From the NCBI RefSeq assembly GCF_003086295.3, contig NC_092045.1:87434693-87498692 (forward strand): DNA of 64,000 nt. Direction: 5' to 3'. The DNA comes from Arachis hypogaea. Taxonomy: Eukaryota; Streptophyta; Magnoliopsida; Fabales; Fabaceae. Positions 11,534 to 23,683 of the stretch are shown here, in pieces (the stretch's first letter is position 1; every line of letters begins with the position of its first letter). The notes beneath the pieces are model-generated. The model ran no database searches, was not told the DNA's origin, and was given only the letters and a program-made list of their open reading frames with translations. The translations under genes were made by a program, and so were the position numbers.

Positions 11534-12640
11534 CGTTTAAGCTCCAGTTTAAGCCTAAACTGGAGCTTAAACGCCAAAATCATGAGAAGAGAGGAAATGC
11601 TGTAACTGGCGTTTAACCTCCAGTTTGACCTTAAACTGGAAGTTAAACGCCAGAATGAGAAAGGGCACTAAGAAGCATTCCACGTTTAACCTCCAGTTTG
11701 ACCTCAAACTGGAGGTTAAACGCCAGAATGATGATTTGAACCAAGAGAGCATTCCACGTTTAACCTCTAGTTTAACCTTAAACTAGAGGTTAAACGTGTT
11801 CGACACTTTCTCCTCACCAAGAAGCATTTCCACGTTTAACCTCCAGTTTGACCTCAAACTGGAGGTTAAACGCCAGAAGTAAGAAAGGCACCAGGAGCAT
11901 TTCCACGTTTAAGCTCCAGTTTAACCTTAAACTGGAGCTTAAACGTGTTATATGGAACAGCTTGACCATGCCTTCTTCAAACATAAATAACTTGAGCTAC
12001 AAAACTCCAAATGAGGTGATTCAAAATGCATTGGAAAGAAGACATCTAGAGCTTTCCAAGAATATATGGCATGCATGGTGGATACTAAAAATTGAGGGAG
12101 AAAACAGCCCCGTAATGTGCATAGAAGAGCATAGTACCAACATGCAATCAGGCCAGCTGACCTCTTCACCTTCCATGGCGTATAACTCGAGTTGTAGAAC
12201 TCCAAATGATGCACTTCTAGTTGCATTGGAAAGTAGACATCCATAGCTTTCCAACGAGGTATAATAGTCCATATTTGGCATCACATTGGCAAGGTTGACA
12301 AGAGAACAAAGTGACGACTCAAGAAAGGGAAGTGTTTCCACGTTTAACCTCCAGTTTGACCTCAAACTGGAGGTTAAACGTGTTCGATGGCTTTTCTCCT
12401 CCAGGGTGTTTTCTTCATTTCCAAGTTTAACCTCCAGTTTAACCTCAAACTGGAGGTTAAACGTGGTCGACCCAAATTGCCTCCAGGGTGTGCTTTCTTC
12501 ATTTCCTAGTTTAACCTCCAGTTTAACCTTAAACTGGAGGTTAAACGTGCTCGACAATGCACACCCCTGGGTTGCTTTCTTCCAATTCCACGTTTAAGTT
12601 TTAGTTTGACCTTAAACTGAAACTTAAACTTCAACTTAAA
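11534..12640 (+). repeat. Array of about ten long palindromes in Ath-2
   Basis: Inverted repeats of about 40-44 bp, each with arms of 15-19 bp around a 5-6-bp centre, start near 11534, 11612, 11692, 11756, 11829, 11903, 12338, 12422, 12507 and 12588. The arm theme is CGTTTAACCTCCAGTTT and its complement. Several units carry matching changes in both arms. Short linkers separate them, and two copies of a GGAAAG...CTTTCC block (12029-12075, 12225-12271) sit in the gap between the sixth and seventh. Confidence 0.85.
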
Positions 12641-12965
12641 CACCACTTTTCAAAAGGGTTTTTGGGCCAATTATATTGAGGTTTAAGTTAGCATTTGAAC
12701 ACAAATATTAACTTAAACATAATATGGCATGAAACCCAATTGAATATCATGGTTTATGGGATTGGGCTTGAAGAATTGATGAGTCTGGAGCTTCAAATTA
12801 CTGAGCCTTGTGTCATTACTTGTTTATCACTAAGTTTGCTCAATGAATGTTGCAGAATTGGATCACAGTCTCATCAGGATTATGGACCATAAACCCAAAG
12901 AAAAAGGAAATCAAGGAAAGGCCTCAAAGCCCAAGAATCACAACAGAAGCTCAATTTAGAAAGTG

Positions 12966-12973
12966 TATAAGTA
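12966..12973 (+). promoter_or_regulatory. TATA box of Ath-2 LTR
   Basis: TATAAGTA in the context GAAAGTGTATAAGTAGGAT; the Ath-3 LTR has AGAAAGTGTATAAATAGGAG in the equivalent place. Confidence 0.6.
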
Positions 12974-13914
12974 GGATAGAATTGAAGTGAGTTAAAAAAA
13001 AAACCTTTTGGACACTTTAGAATTTTCATACTGTTGTAATTGAATTCTGAGCTATGATTCACTAAACCCCTTTCATTGGGTTAGGGAGCTCTATTGTAAT
13101 TCAATGAATCAATAATAGTTTTATCTTCTTCTTCAATCTTTTCTCTTGAATTTTGTTAGAAAGCTTCTCGATCTAATTCCATTGGTTAGTTGTCTTGGGA
13201 AAGAAACTAGCCATAATTGGAATCCTTCGGAACCTTGGGAAAGGAATGGAGGATTCATGCTAGAGAAGCTTTCTCACAGTGAATTGGATTGGGGTTTGGA
13301 TGGATATTGTGACATGTAATCCTACCAAATTGTGGTCCATGAAACTGTGTGGTATAATCAGTGATCGAGCATCATCTCTTCTTATGAACATTTAAACCAA
13401 GGGATTGGGAATTTGTTTGTTTTTAGAGAGAATTGGTGAGCCAAGGAATTGGGATCCAATCATATAAGATTGCCAAGCAAGATTCAATGAATGCATTGGT
13501 TGAGGAAGAGATGAAAACGTTTTGATTCGGAGATTTCAATATCTCCTGACCCCAATGAACTCCCCTCTCTGATCTACCCTTTCTATTTACATTCTGCAAA
13601 TTTCAATTCATGCAATCCTCCCCATCCCTTTTTAATTTCAGCACTTTAATTCTCGCAATTTAAGATTCAGTCATTTCAATTCCTTGCAATTTACATTTCC
13701 CGCCAATTTACTTTATGCAATTCACACCAAATTCTTGATTCCGCTCAACTAATCAAACTTCTAATTCGAATTGCTCATTCAACCAATCCTTGTGGGATTT
13801 GACCTCACTCTATTGTGAGTTTTTACTTGACGATAACCGGTGCACTTGCCGGAAGGAATTTTGCCGTTTGTGCAATTTCCCTTAATCGTAGCTATACCCA
13901 GTTATAGCGCATCA

Positions 13915-16900
13915 ATCCTATATTCTCCAAGTTGTCCGAGCTGTTCCTTGGTTTTATCCAAATATTTTTTCATGGTAGGATCTTTGGTTTGGTAGCTTCC
14001 CGTTATTTGTGAGGTAATGACTTATGAGTCACTGTAGATGTTGAGTTTCTGAGTTCCAACTTCCCTAGCCAGCTTCAAACCAGCTAATAACGCTTCGTAT
14101 TCCGCCTGGTTGTTTGAGGCCGGAAATCTGAATTTCAGGGAAAGCTCAAGTTGGGTTCCTTGGTTGCTTTCGATTATCACACCTGCACCGCTTCCGGCTT
14201 TATTTGAGGAACCGTCCACGTATATGTTCCACTCTATGGGAATTTCTGTGGTGTCTGTGAATTCTGCAATGAAGTCGGCTAGGTATTGTGATTTGATGGC
14301 TGTCCGTGCCTCGTATTGGAGGTCGAACTCGGACAACTCGATTGCCCACTGTAGGATTCTTCCTGCTAGATCTGTTTTCTGTAGTATCCCTTTTATGGGC
14401 TGGTTGGTCTGAACTTTGATGGTGTGCGCTTGGAAATATGGGCGAAGTCGTCGGGATGTGAGTATCAAAGCGTAGGTGAACTTCTCTATTTTCTGGTAGT
14501 TCAGCTCTGACCCCTGTAGTGCTTTATTAATGAAGTAGACGGGTTGTTGTCCCCCTTCATCTTCTCTAATTAGTGCTGAGGCTATTGCCCGACTTCCTAC
14601 AGCGAGATATAGTATGAGTGGTTCCCCCTTTTGTGGTCGAGATAGGATGGGGGGCTGTCCCATAAATTCTTTAAAGTATCGGAAGGCTTGTTCACATTCC
14701 GTTGTCCACTCGAAGTTTTTTCCCTTCCTTAAGGTAGCGTAGAAGGGAAGGGATCTTATTGCTGACCCTGCTAGGAATCTGGACAAGGCCGCCAGTCTCC
14801 AATTGAGTTGTTGGACTTCTTTGACGCAAGTCGGGCTTTTCATGTTGAGTATGGCCTGGCATTTATCTGTATTTGCCTCGATTCCTCTTCGTGTGAGCAT
14901 GAAGCCCAGGAATTTTCCTGCCTCTACTGCGAAGGTGCATTTAGCCGGGTTGAGTCACATGTCGTGCTTCCGTATGGTGTTGAACACTTGAACCAAGTCG
15001 GTTAGTAATGTTTCTTCACTTTGTATCTTTATCAACATGTCGTCTACATAGACCTCCATGATTTTTCCGATGTGGTCTGAAAAGACTTTATTCATTAGCC
15101 TTTGATAAGTGGCTCCTGCATTCTTAAGGCCGAAAGGCATTACGATATAGCAATAATTTGCTTTTGGTGTAAGAAACGAGGTCTTTTCTTGATCCGATGG
15201 ATACATTAGAATCTGGTTGTAGCCTGAGTATGCATCCATGAATGAGAGATACTTATATCCTGATGAGGCATTGACTAGAGCATCGATGCTTGGAAGTGGA
15301 TAAGGGTCTTTTGGGCAGGCTTTGTTGAGGTCGGTGTAGTCGGTGCACATTTGCCACTTCCCATTTGACTTTTTCACCAAGACGACGTTTGCTAGCCATA
15401 GTGGGTATTTAACTTCTCTTATGAACCCTGCCTCTAGTAGTGCCTGTACTTGTTCTTTTACAGCTTGAGACCGGTCTGGCCCGAGTTTTCTTCGTCTTTG
15501 TTGTACCGGACGGGATCCCGGGTAGACTGCCAGCTTGTGGCTCATTAGTTCGGGATCTATGCCCGGCATGTCGGCAGCTTTCCATGCGAAGAGATCAATA
15601 TTATCTCGTAGAAACCGTATTAGCGATTCTTTTGCGTCTCCTTTCAGGACCGTGCCAATATTAGTTGTTTTGTCCGAGGTATCTCCGATCTGGACTCTTT
15701 CTATTTCTCCTTCGGGTTGTGGGCGGAGTTCTTCTCGTCTCTGATCTCCGCCGAGTTCGATCGTGTGGAACTCTCCTCATTCGTCTCGGAGATTTAGACT
15801 TTCGTTATAACAGCGACGCGCCATCTTTTGATCTGCTTTTATTGTAGCTATCCCCTCTGTAGTTGGGAATTTCATACATAGATGTGGAGTTGAAACTATT
15901 GCTCCGAGTTGATTTAACGTTGTCCGACCTATTAAGGCATTGTAGGCTGAGCTTACGTCGACCACGATATAATCTATCTTAAGTGTTCTAGATTGGTTCC
16001 CCTTTCCAAAGGTTGTATGTAACGATACGTATCCCAGTGGTTGTACTGGGGTATCCCCAAGTCCGAACAGGTTGTTCGGGTATGCTCTTAGCTCTTTTTC
16101 TTCTAAGCCGAGTTTGTCGAGGGCAGTTTTGAATAAGATGTCGGCGGAGCTTCCTTGGTCAATTAATGTGCGGTGGAGGTTGGCGTTTGCCAATATGATT
16201 GTGATGACCATGGGGTCGTCGTGTCCTGAGATGATTGCGGATGCATCTTCTTTGGTAAACGTGATTGCTGGGATGTCTGGCACCTCTTTCTTGCCTTCGA
16301 CATGATACACTTCTTTGAGGTGTCGCTTGCGAGATGATTTGGAGATTCCTCCTCCAGCAAATCCACCGTGTATCACGTGGATATGTCTCTTCGGTGTGTG
16401 GGGTGATCGTTCAGATCGTCCGACATCTTCATCCCTTCTTCTTTTCCTTGGTTCTTCGTCCCGGTTGGCCAGGAACCGATCTAGTTTTCCTTCCCTAACT
16501 AATTTCTCTATGACGTTTTTCAAGTCAAAGCATTCGTTGGTGGAATGTCCTCAGACTCGATGGTACTCACAGTATTCGTTCCGATTTCCTCCTCCCATTT
16601 TACCTTTAAGTGGCCGAGCTGGGGGTATTTTTTCCGTATGGCAGACTTCTTTGTAAATATCTACCAAGGATACCCTAAGAGGGGTGTAGTTATGATATTT
16701 TTTGATTTTCTCTCCGGAGCGATCTTCTTTTTTCTTGGATTCTTTATCTTTATCTCGGTAGGCAGAACCGAACCTCGAGGCTTCCCCAAGTCGAGAATTC
16801 TCCTCCATGTTGATGTACTTCTGCGCCCGTTCTTGTACTTCGTCTAGGGATGTCGGGTACCTCTTTCATATAGATTGGCTAAATGGTCCTTCTCGTAGGC

Positions 16901-17642
16901 CATTTATGAGACCCATGATGGCAGCTTCTGTTGGTAGACTTTGTATATCCATGCATGCTTTGTTGAATCTTTCCATATAGTTGCGAAGACTCTCCCGATC
17001 TCCTTGCTTGATCCCTAGTAGGCTGGGTGCGTGTTTAGCTTTGTCCTTTTGTATGGAAAATCGGGCCAGGAACTTTTTGGCCAGGTCGTCGAAACTCGAG
17101 ATGGATTTTGGAGGTAGGTTGTCGAACCATCTAATGGCTGTCTTGGTAAGAGTCGTTGGAAAGGCTTTGCAGCGAACTGCATCTGAGGTGTCAGTGAGGT
17201 ACATTCTACTTCTGAAGTTGCTGAGATGGTGGTTGGGGTCCGAGGTGCCGTCATATAGAGTCATATCTGGAAGTTTGAAATCTTTTGGGATTTTGGTCTT
17301 CATAATTTCCCTGGTGAATGGATCTTGATCTTTCTGAAAGCTAACCTCTGTGGAGGGTCGTGTAGCTTTAGTTTTGAGATCGGCTTCGAGTTTCATAAGC
17401 TTATCTTCTAATTCTTGGCGCCGCCTTATTTCCCGACGTAGATCCTCTTCTTTTTCGCGTTGATGTTTGGCTTCTTTCTCAAGTTGCTTCAATCGATTTT
17501 GAAGTGCTTCTATCGCCCCGGGATTTGATGAATATTTGTCTCCATTGGATTCCGGAGTATCTTTAAGTATAGCATCCGTGTTTTTGTGTGGTGTTCTATC
17601 TTCTAAACCTGAGTCGTGGTCGTTGTCATGGTTGTCCGCCAT
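13915..17642 (-). pseudogene. gag-protease-RT-RNase H of Tat-4 (broken, lacks integrase)
   Basis: Starts at ATG 17642 (MADNHDNDH). Gag is open to TGA 16865-16863. Other in-frame stops interrupt at about 16550 (TGA for CGA), 15776 (TGA for GGA), 14954 (TGA for CGA) and 14021 (TAA for CAA). The zinc-knuckle-like C-X2-H-X4-H-X4-C of this family is damaged by the second stop. Protease DQGSSADILF is in 16523-15777. RT has FMDAYSGYNQI and an intact YVDD. The second RNase H has IYVDGSSNKAGSGAGV and ends in IYSDS just before the stop. Homology ends at 13915 where the second RNase H meets the integrase, next to Ath-2. Confidence 0.85.
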
Positions 17643-17664
17643 GGTGTTGCGATGACTTCCAGGT

Positions 17665-17683
17665 TCCCTGGCAACGGCGCCAA
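17665..17683 (-). other. Primer-binding site, Tat-4
   Basis: On the minus strand TTGGCGCCGTTGCCAGGGA, one mismatch from the tRNA-Asp complement, directly inside the 5' LTR. Confidence 0.82.
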
Positions 17684-18204
17684 TGTTCCGAGGGTTACCT
17701 GAAACTGTAGGTCGATCTCGGTCGAGATCTTCTATGTTGGTCAGAGCCGACGTGTTTGGCAGATGTGTAGCGGCCGGAGCTAGTGTGTTCGACTTGTGGG
17801 ACTGAAAGTGCTGCTGACCCTCCGTCCCCGGAGGGTGTGGGGTACCTGCACGACTCCAATGCTTAAGTTAGCAAGGGTATTAAGCAGGTATTGAGTAGAA
17901 TCAGAGTATGAGTTATACCTGGGTGCTCCAGTGTATTTATAATGGTGAGATGTGGCATTCTGTGGATAAGATAAGTTAGTTATCTTATCTTATCTTTATC
18001 TTTAAGTTGAGGCCGCCTTTCTCTCTGTAGGCTTGGGCCGCTTTAGGATTTGGGACGTGCTCCTCTATTTGGGCCCTTCTTTAGGCTTTCGTGGGGACTT
18101 GACCGAGATCTTTGGGAAGAGGTCGGGTTGTCCTGACCTAAAGAGGTCGGTCGCTTTGTCTGTTGATCATCCCGGGTCAGACACCTCGACCCAGGGTATG
18201 AACA
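17684..18204 (-). repeat. 5' LTR of Tat-4 (inverted)
   Basis: 521 bp from TGTTCCGAGGGTTACC to GGGTATGAACA. It is shorter than its partner at 10062-10602, mainly by a ~20-bp loss near 18005. ACTTC follows at 18205-18209. Confidence 0.88.
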
Positions 18205-18209
18205 ACTTC

Positions 18210-19963
18210 ATTGCAGAATTTACAGATACACCGAAAACCCCCACAGAATGGAATCTCTACGGGGACGGGTCCTCAAATAAAGCTGGAAGCGGCGCGGGTG
18301 TGATAACTGAAAGCAACCAAGGAACCCAAATCGAACTCTCTCTCAAATTCGGGTTCTCTGCCTCAAACAACCAAGCAGAATATGAGGCACTGCTGGCTAG
18401 TTTGAAGCTGGCTAGGGAGATTGGAGCTCAAAAGCTTAACATCTTCAGCGACTCACAGGTAGTCACTTCGCAAATAGCAGGAAGCTATCAAGCCAAAGAC
18501 CCCACTATGAAAAAGTACTTGGACAAAACCAAGGAACAGCTCGGACAACTCAGAGAATATGAGATCTGTCACATACCCCGAGAACAGAATGCTCAAGCTG
18601 ACGCACTTTCAAAACTAGCCAGCACCAAACTAGGGGGCAACAATAGAAGCCTCATTCAAGAAATTCTACAAAATCCATCAATCTCTGAAGAAGAAAAAGT
18701 CCTGACCATAACAGGTCAAGATCAAGGATGGATGACTCCCATAATTAACTACCTCAAAATAGAAGCACTCCCCACAGAAGAAAAGGAGGCAAAGAGGTTG
18801 AAGCGGGAGGCACAATACTACACTATCATAAACAATACTCTATACAAAAGAGGGATTTCTATACCATTGTTAAAATGCGTACCGACTTCTAACACAAAGA
18901 AAGTCCTAGAAGAAGTACATAGTGGCATTTGTGGCAATCACCTAGGAGCAGAGGCACTTACCAAAAAAGTACTCCGCGCAGGGTTTTATTGGCCAACTCT
19001 ACAAAAAGAAGCCACAGAGTTCGTAAAACCATGTCCATCATGCCAGAAACATGCCAACTTTCACATCGCTCCACCAGAGGAGCTCATCAGCATAACCTCA
19101 CCTTGGCCATTCGCAAAATGGGGACTCGACCTTCTCGGACCCTTCCCTCAGGGATCAGAACAAGTCAAATTTCTCATAGTGGGGATAGACTATTTCACAA
19201 AGTGGATCGAGGCAGAACCCCTTGCTAATGGCACTGCTCAAAGAAGCCGAAAATTCCTATATAGGAATATTGTCACGAGGTTCGAGGTTTCATACTCCAT
19301 CACCACAGACAATGGTACCCAATTCACAGATGCAGGCTTCAGAAAGCTAGCGGCCGACTTGAATATAAAACAACAATTCACTTCTGTAGAACATCCCCAA
19401 GCCAATGGACAAGCCGAAGCTGCCAACAAAGTTATACTGGCTGGCCTGAAACGGAGACTATAGGACGCAAAAGGAGCTTGGGCCGAGGAGCTCTCACAAG
19501 TCTTATGGGCATATCAAACAATGCCACATTCCACCACAAAGGAATCACCGTTCCGATTAGCATATGGAATGGAGGCAATGATCCCAGTAGAGATTGAAGA
19601 AAGGTCGCCTAGAGTAATTCATTATAGTGAAGAAGCCAATTCCCAACTTCAAAGGGAAGAACTCGACCTGCTTCTGGAGGTACAAGAAAGAGCTCGGATT
19701 AGGGAAGAAGCATTAAAATGACGAATGGCTGCGAGATACAATCAAAAGGTAGTACAGCGAGCTTTTTCTGAGAATGACCTCATCCTAATCCAAAATGACA
19801 TTGGAACAGCCCGACCTGGAGAAGGAAAGCTGGCAGCAAACTGGAAAGGACCTTTCCGGGTCATAGAAGTACTTGGAAAGGGCTACTACAGACTGTCCGA
19901 ACTCGAGGGGTGAGAGCTTCCTAGGTCATGGCACGCCTGCAACCTGAGACGGTACTATAGCTA
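18210..19963 (+). pseudogene. Second RNase H and integrase of Tat-3, second part (broken)
   Basis: This continues the frame interrupted at 10061. The second RNase H has YGDGSSNKAGSGAGV and FSDSQVV. Integrase follows with an H-H-C-C zinc site (HSGICGNHLG ... CPSCQKH, about 18919-19050), then GLDLLGPFP, TTDNGTQF and HPQANGQAEA, the three blocks that carry the D, D and E residues. Stops are TAG 19461-19463, TGA 19719-19721 and TGA 19911-19913; all fit C-to-T change when compared with Tat-6. The C-terminal part ends near CNLRRYYS at about 19960. Confidence 0.85.
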
Positions 19964-20731
19964 GGGATGATAAAAGATCTTAGGATAAAGCGCACCCTTT
20001 TTCCTGAAAAGGTTTTTTAACGAGGCGCCAGTCCAAGACCTACAAATCACCCGACCTAGAGGATAAACCTCCCACATGTATATATTTGCATTTTTTTTGA
20101 ATACAATCTGTTTAGGTCTTCTACAAATGTTCAAGCCGCATTAATCTGAAACATTCATCATCCGATTATAAAGCTACAGATCGGCAGAAAGTGAAAATTA
20201 ATTCACTACGCGATCACGATAAAGACCAAAGATGAAAACCAAATTCATCAAAAGGTCGACCAAATGAAGGTTAAACCCAATCTCTACAAAATTGGTAAAG
20301 ATGAAAACAGAATAATGCAAGAAGTTATAAAAAGTGATCCATAGAAAGGACCTGATGAGGTCCTAATAAAATGGATTGCTAAAAAAATAACTTAAAGGCT
20401 GACCGACATAAAAAAAGTCGGACCAGCCGCAAAAACCGAAGTTATAAGTAAAGCCCTGGAAAGAGGTCTGGCCAGCCCTATAAAAGAGGATTACTATAAC
20501 TTAGAAGAGCCTGACATGACGAAGTCGGACTCCCACAAAGAAGTTATGAAAGTAACCCCTGAAAGAGACCTGAACAAGGTCCAAGAAAGAGGATTACAAA
20601 AATAACTTGGAAGAGCCCGACATGACGAAGTCGGACTCCTACAAAGAAGTTATAAAGTAATCCCTGAAAGAGACCTGAACAAGGTCCAAGAAAGAGGATT
20701 ACAAAAATAACTTAGAAGAGCCCGACATGAC
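19964..20731 (+). repeat. Tail region of Tat-3 with ~105-bp tandem units, first part
   Basis: Non-coding region after integrase. Units beginning AAGTTAT start near 20322, 20439, 20541 and 20647. Each has inverted repeats of the type GACCT...AGGTC and CCGAC...GTCGG. The last unit is broken at 20731 by Tat-5 and continues at 48711. Confidence 0.75.
20727..20731. other. Target duplication ATGAC, left copy (Tat-5)
   Basis: ATGAC precedes the Tat-5 5' LTR and is repeated at 48706-48710 after the LTR ending at 48705. Joining across it restores CCCGACATGACGAAGTCGG, the form seen in neighbouring tail units. Confidence 0.88.
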
Positions 20732-21276
20732 TGTTCATACCCTGGGTCGAGATGACCGACCCGGGATGTTTAGCGACAAGGCGACCGACCTCTTCAGGTC
20801 AGGCTATCCGACCTCTTCTCAAAGAACTCGGCCAAATCAACAAGAAAGCCCAAATAAAGGGCCCAAACAGAGGAACACGACCCAAATCCAAAGGTAATCC
20901 CAGCCTACAGAGATAAAGGCGATTCCGTTGAAGATAAGCTGACCTCACCCAAAGATAAGATAAGATAAGATAAGATAACTAACTTATCTTATCTAGAAAG
21001 GTCACTTCTCACCATTATAAATACACTGGAGCACCCAAGTATAACTCATACTCTGATTCTACTCAATACCTGCTTAATACCCTTGCTAACTTAAGCATCA
21101 GAGCCCCTTGCAGGTACCCCCCACCCTCCGGGGACACAGGATCAGCACCACCACCAAGTCCAACAAATCGGACACATCAGTTCCGACTGCCGTACACCTG
21201 CCGGACACGTCGGCTCCGACCAACACAGAAGATCTCGTCCGAGATCGACCTACAGTTTCAGGTAACCCTCGGAACA
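20732..21276 (+). repeat. 5' LTR of Tat-5
   Basis: 545 bp, TGTTCATACC to CTCGGAACA. A GATAAG-rich run ending in CTTATCTTATC (about 20957-20992) lies upstream of TATAAATA at 21016-21023. It differs from the partner at 48161 at about 20 sites by eye. Confidence 0.9.
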
Positions 21277-21295
21277 TTGGCGCCGTTGCCGGGGA
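21277..21295 (+). other. Primer-binding site, Tat-5
   Basis: TTGGCGCCGTTGCCGGGGA, a 19-base match to the complement of the 3' end of plant tRNA-Asp, directly after the LTR. Confidence 0.88.
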
Positions 21296-21316
21296 CCTGG
21301 AAGTCATCCCATTAAC

Positions 21317-23683
21317 ATGGCGGATGACCATGACAACGACCACGATTCAGGTTTGGAAGATAGAACGCCGCATAAAAACGCAGACACAATACTCAAAGCT
21401 ACTCTAGAAACCCACGGAGACAAAAATTCATCAAATCTAGGAGTAATAGAAACACTTCAAAATTGATTGGAGCAACTTGAGAAAGAAGCCCAACATCGAC
21501 GTGAAAAAGAAGAAGATCTACGCCGGGAAATAAGGCGGCGCCGAGAATTAGAAGATAAGCTTATAAAACTCGAAGCTGATCTCAAAACCAAAGCTACTCG
21601 ACCATCCACAGAGGATAGTTCTCAGAAAGATCAAGATCCATTCACCAGAGAAATTATGAAAACCAAAATTCCGAAAGATTTCAAGCTTCCAGATATGACT
21701 CTATATGACGGTACCTCCGACCCCAACCATCATCTCAACAACTTCAGAAGTAGAATGTACCTCACCGATGCCTCAGATGCAGTTCGTTGTAAAGCCTTTC
21801 CAACAACTCTCACCAAGACAGCCATTAAATGGTTCGACAACCTACCTCCAAAATCCATCTCGAGTTTCGGCGACCTGGCCAAAAAGTTCCTGGCTCGATT
21901 CTCCATACAAAAGGACAAAGCCAAACATGCACCCAGCTTACTCGGGATCAAGCAAGGATACCGAGAAAGTCTTCGCAACTACATGGAGAGATTCAACAAA
22001 ACATGCATGGACATACAAAATCTACCAACAGAAGCTGCCATCATGGGCCTCATAAATGGCCTGCGAGAAGGACCATTCAGCCAATCTATATCAAAAAGAT
22101 ACCCGACATCCCTAGATGAAGTACAAGAATGAGCGCAGAAGTACATTAACATGGAGGAAAATTCTCGACTTGGCGAAGCCTCAAGGTCCGGTTCTGCCTA
22201 CCGAGATAAAGAATCCAAGAAAAAGGAAGATCGCTCCGGAGAGAAAATCAAAAAATATCACAACTACACCCCTCTTAGGGTATCCTTGGTAGACGTTTAC
22301 AAAGAAGTCTGCCATACGGAAAAAATCCCTCCAGCTCGGCCACTTAAAGGCAAAAGAGGAGGGGGAAATCGGAATGAGTACTGTGAATATCACCGACTTC
22401 GAGGGCATTCCACCAACGAATGTTTCGACTTGAAAAACGTCATAGAAAAATTAGTACGAGAAGGAAAGTTGGATTGGTTCTTTGCCAACCGGGACGAAGA
22501 ACCAAGGAAAAGAAGGAGGGATTAGGATGTCGGACGATCTGAACGATCGCCTCGCACACCAGAAAGACATGTCCACATGATACACGGCGGATTTGCTGGG
22601 GGAGGAATCTCCAAATCATCCCGCAAGCGACACCTCAAAGAGGTATACCATATCGAAGGACAGAAGGAGACGCCAGACACCCCGGCAATCACGTTTACCA
22701 AAGAAGATGCATCCAGAATCATCTCGGGACACGACGACCCCATGGTCATTACGATCATATTGGCAAACGCCAACCTCCACCGCACACTAATCGACCAGGG
22801 AAGCTCTGCCGACATCTTATTCAAAACTGCCTTCGACAAACTCGGCCTAGAAGAGAAAGAGCTAAGAGCATATCCAAACAGTCTGTTCGGACTGGGAGAT
22901 GTCCCAGTTCAACCACTGGGATACGTGTCGCTGCATACAACCTTCGGAAAGGGGAACCAATCTAAAACACTCAAGATAGACTACATCGTGGTCGACGTAA
23001 GCTCGGCCTACAATGCCCTGATAGGTCGGACAATGTTAAATCAGCTCGGCGCAATAGTTTCGACTCCGCATCTATGTATGAAATTTCCAACTACAGAAGG
23101 GATAGCTACAATAAGGGCAGATCAAAAGATGGCATGTCGCTGTTACAACGAAAGTCTAAACCTCCGAGGCGAAGCAAGAGAGTTCCACACAATCGAGCTC
23201 GGTGGAGCTCAGAGGCGAGAAGAGCTCCGATCACAACCCGAGGGAGAAGTAGAAAGAGTCCAGATTGGAGAGACCTCGAATAAAACAACTAATATTGGCA
23301 CGATCCTGAAAGGAGATGCAAAAGAATCATTGATACAGTTTCTGCGAGATAATGTTGATCTCTTCGCATGGAAAGCTGCCGACATGCCGGGCATAGATCC
23401 CAAACTAATGAGCCACAAGTTGGCAGTCTACCCGGGATCCCGACTGATACAATAAAGACGAAGAAAACTTGGGCCAGAACGATCTCAGGCTGTAGAAGAA
23501 CAAGTACAAGCACTACTAGAGGCAGGGTTCATAAGGGAAGTCAAATACCCACTATGGCTAGCAAACGTCGTTCTGGTGAAAAAATCAAATGGGAAGTGGC
23601 GAATGTGCACCGACTACACCGACCTCAACAAAGCCTGCCCAAAAGATTCTTACCCACTCCCAAGCATCGACGCTCTAGTAGAT
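21317..23683 (+). pseudogene. gag-protease-RT of Tat-5, first part (broken)
   Basis: Starts at ATG 21317 (MADDHDNDHDS). One frame runs to Ath-1 at 23683, broken by TGA 21464-21466 (CGA), TGA 22130-22132 (CGA), TAG 22523-22525 (GAG) and TAA 23453-23455 (CAA). Gag holds the conserved FDDLAKKFLARFSI-like segment (with FGDL here), a zinc-knuckle-like CEYHRLRGHSTNEC, and a basic linker. Protease has DQGSSADILF. RT begins with the MPGIDPKLMSHKL block and is cut at the codons for IDALVD by Ath-1. Confidence 0.86.
23679..23683. other. Target duplication TAGAT, left copy (Ath-1)
   Basis: TAGAT before the Ath-1 5' LTR is repeated at 34021-34025 after its 3' LTR. Removing the insert and one copy restores the RT frame at VDASSGYKY. 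Confidence 0.9.

Larger units (their letters stand above)
11240..13914 (+). mobile_element. Ath-2: Athila-like solo LTR, slightly truncated at its left end
   Basis: The right half resembles the end of the Ath-3 LTR: GACCTCACTC, GTGAGTTTT, ACTTGA and CACTTGCCGG occur in the same order, and the unit ends GCGCATCA. The left end resembles Ath-3 from about 27 bp inside its LTR (GGCTAGTTTCACTAG against AAGCTAATTTCACTTG), so the first bases appear lost. A TATA box, TATAAGTA, is at 12966-12973. No primer-binding site or internal coding region follows, hence solo LTR. No matching target duplication exists; the flanks come from distant parts of Tat-4. Confidence 0.7.
10062..18204 (-). mobile_element. 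Tat-4: Tat-type element, minus strand, with internal deletion
   Basis: LTRs at 17684-18204 (5') and 10062-10602 (3') share subtype features and are flanked by ACTTC. Reading on the minus strand the element gives primer-binding site, gag, protease, RT, RNase H and second RNase H down to 13915. Then Ath-2 (13914-11240) follows, then only the distal part of the spacer (11239-10603) and the 3' LTR. Integrase, tail repeats and the antisense gene are absent, so the Ath-2 site is associated with a large deletion. Confidence 0.88.

Noticed and set aside
11848..12597. Frames with repeated LTSSLRSNWRLNV-type peptides
   Set aside because: The repeats are translations of the DNA palindromes in the Ath-2 LTR; the peptides appear in several frames and on both strands.
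11534..12640. Possible CRISPR-like array of repeats and spacers
   Set aside because: The setting is a plant retrotransposon LTR, the units are long palindromes with irregular spacing, and no cas gene is present.
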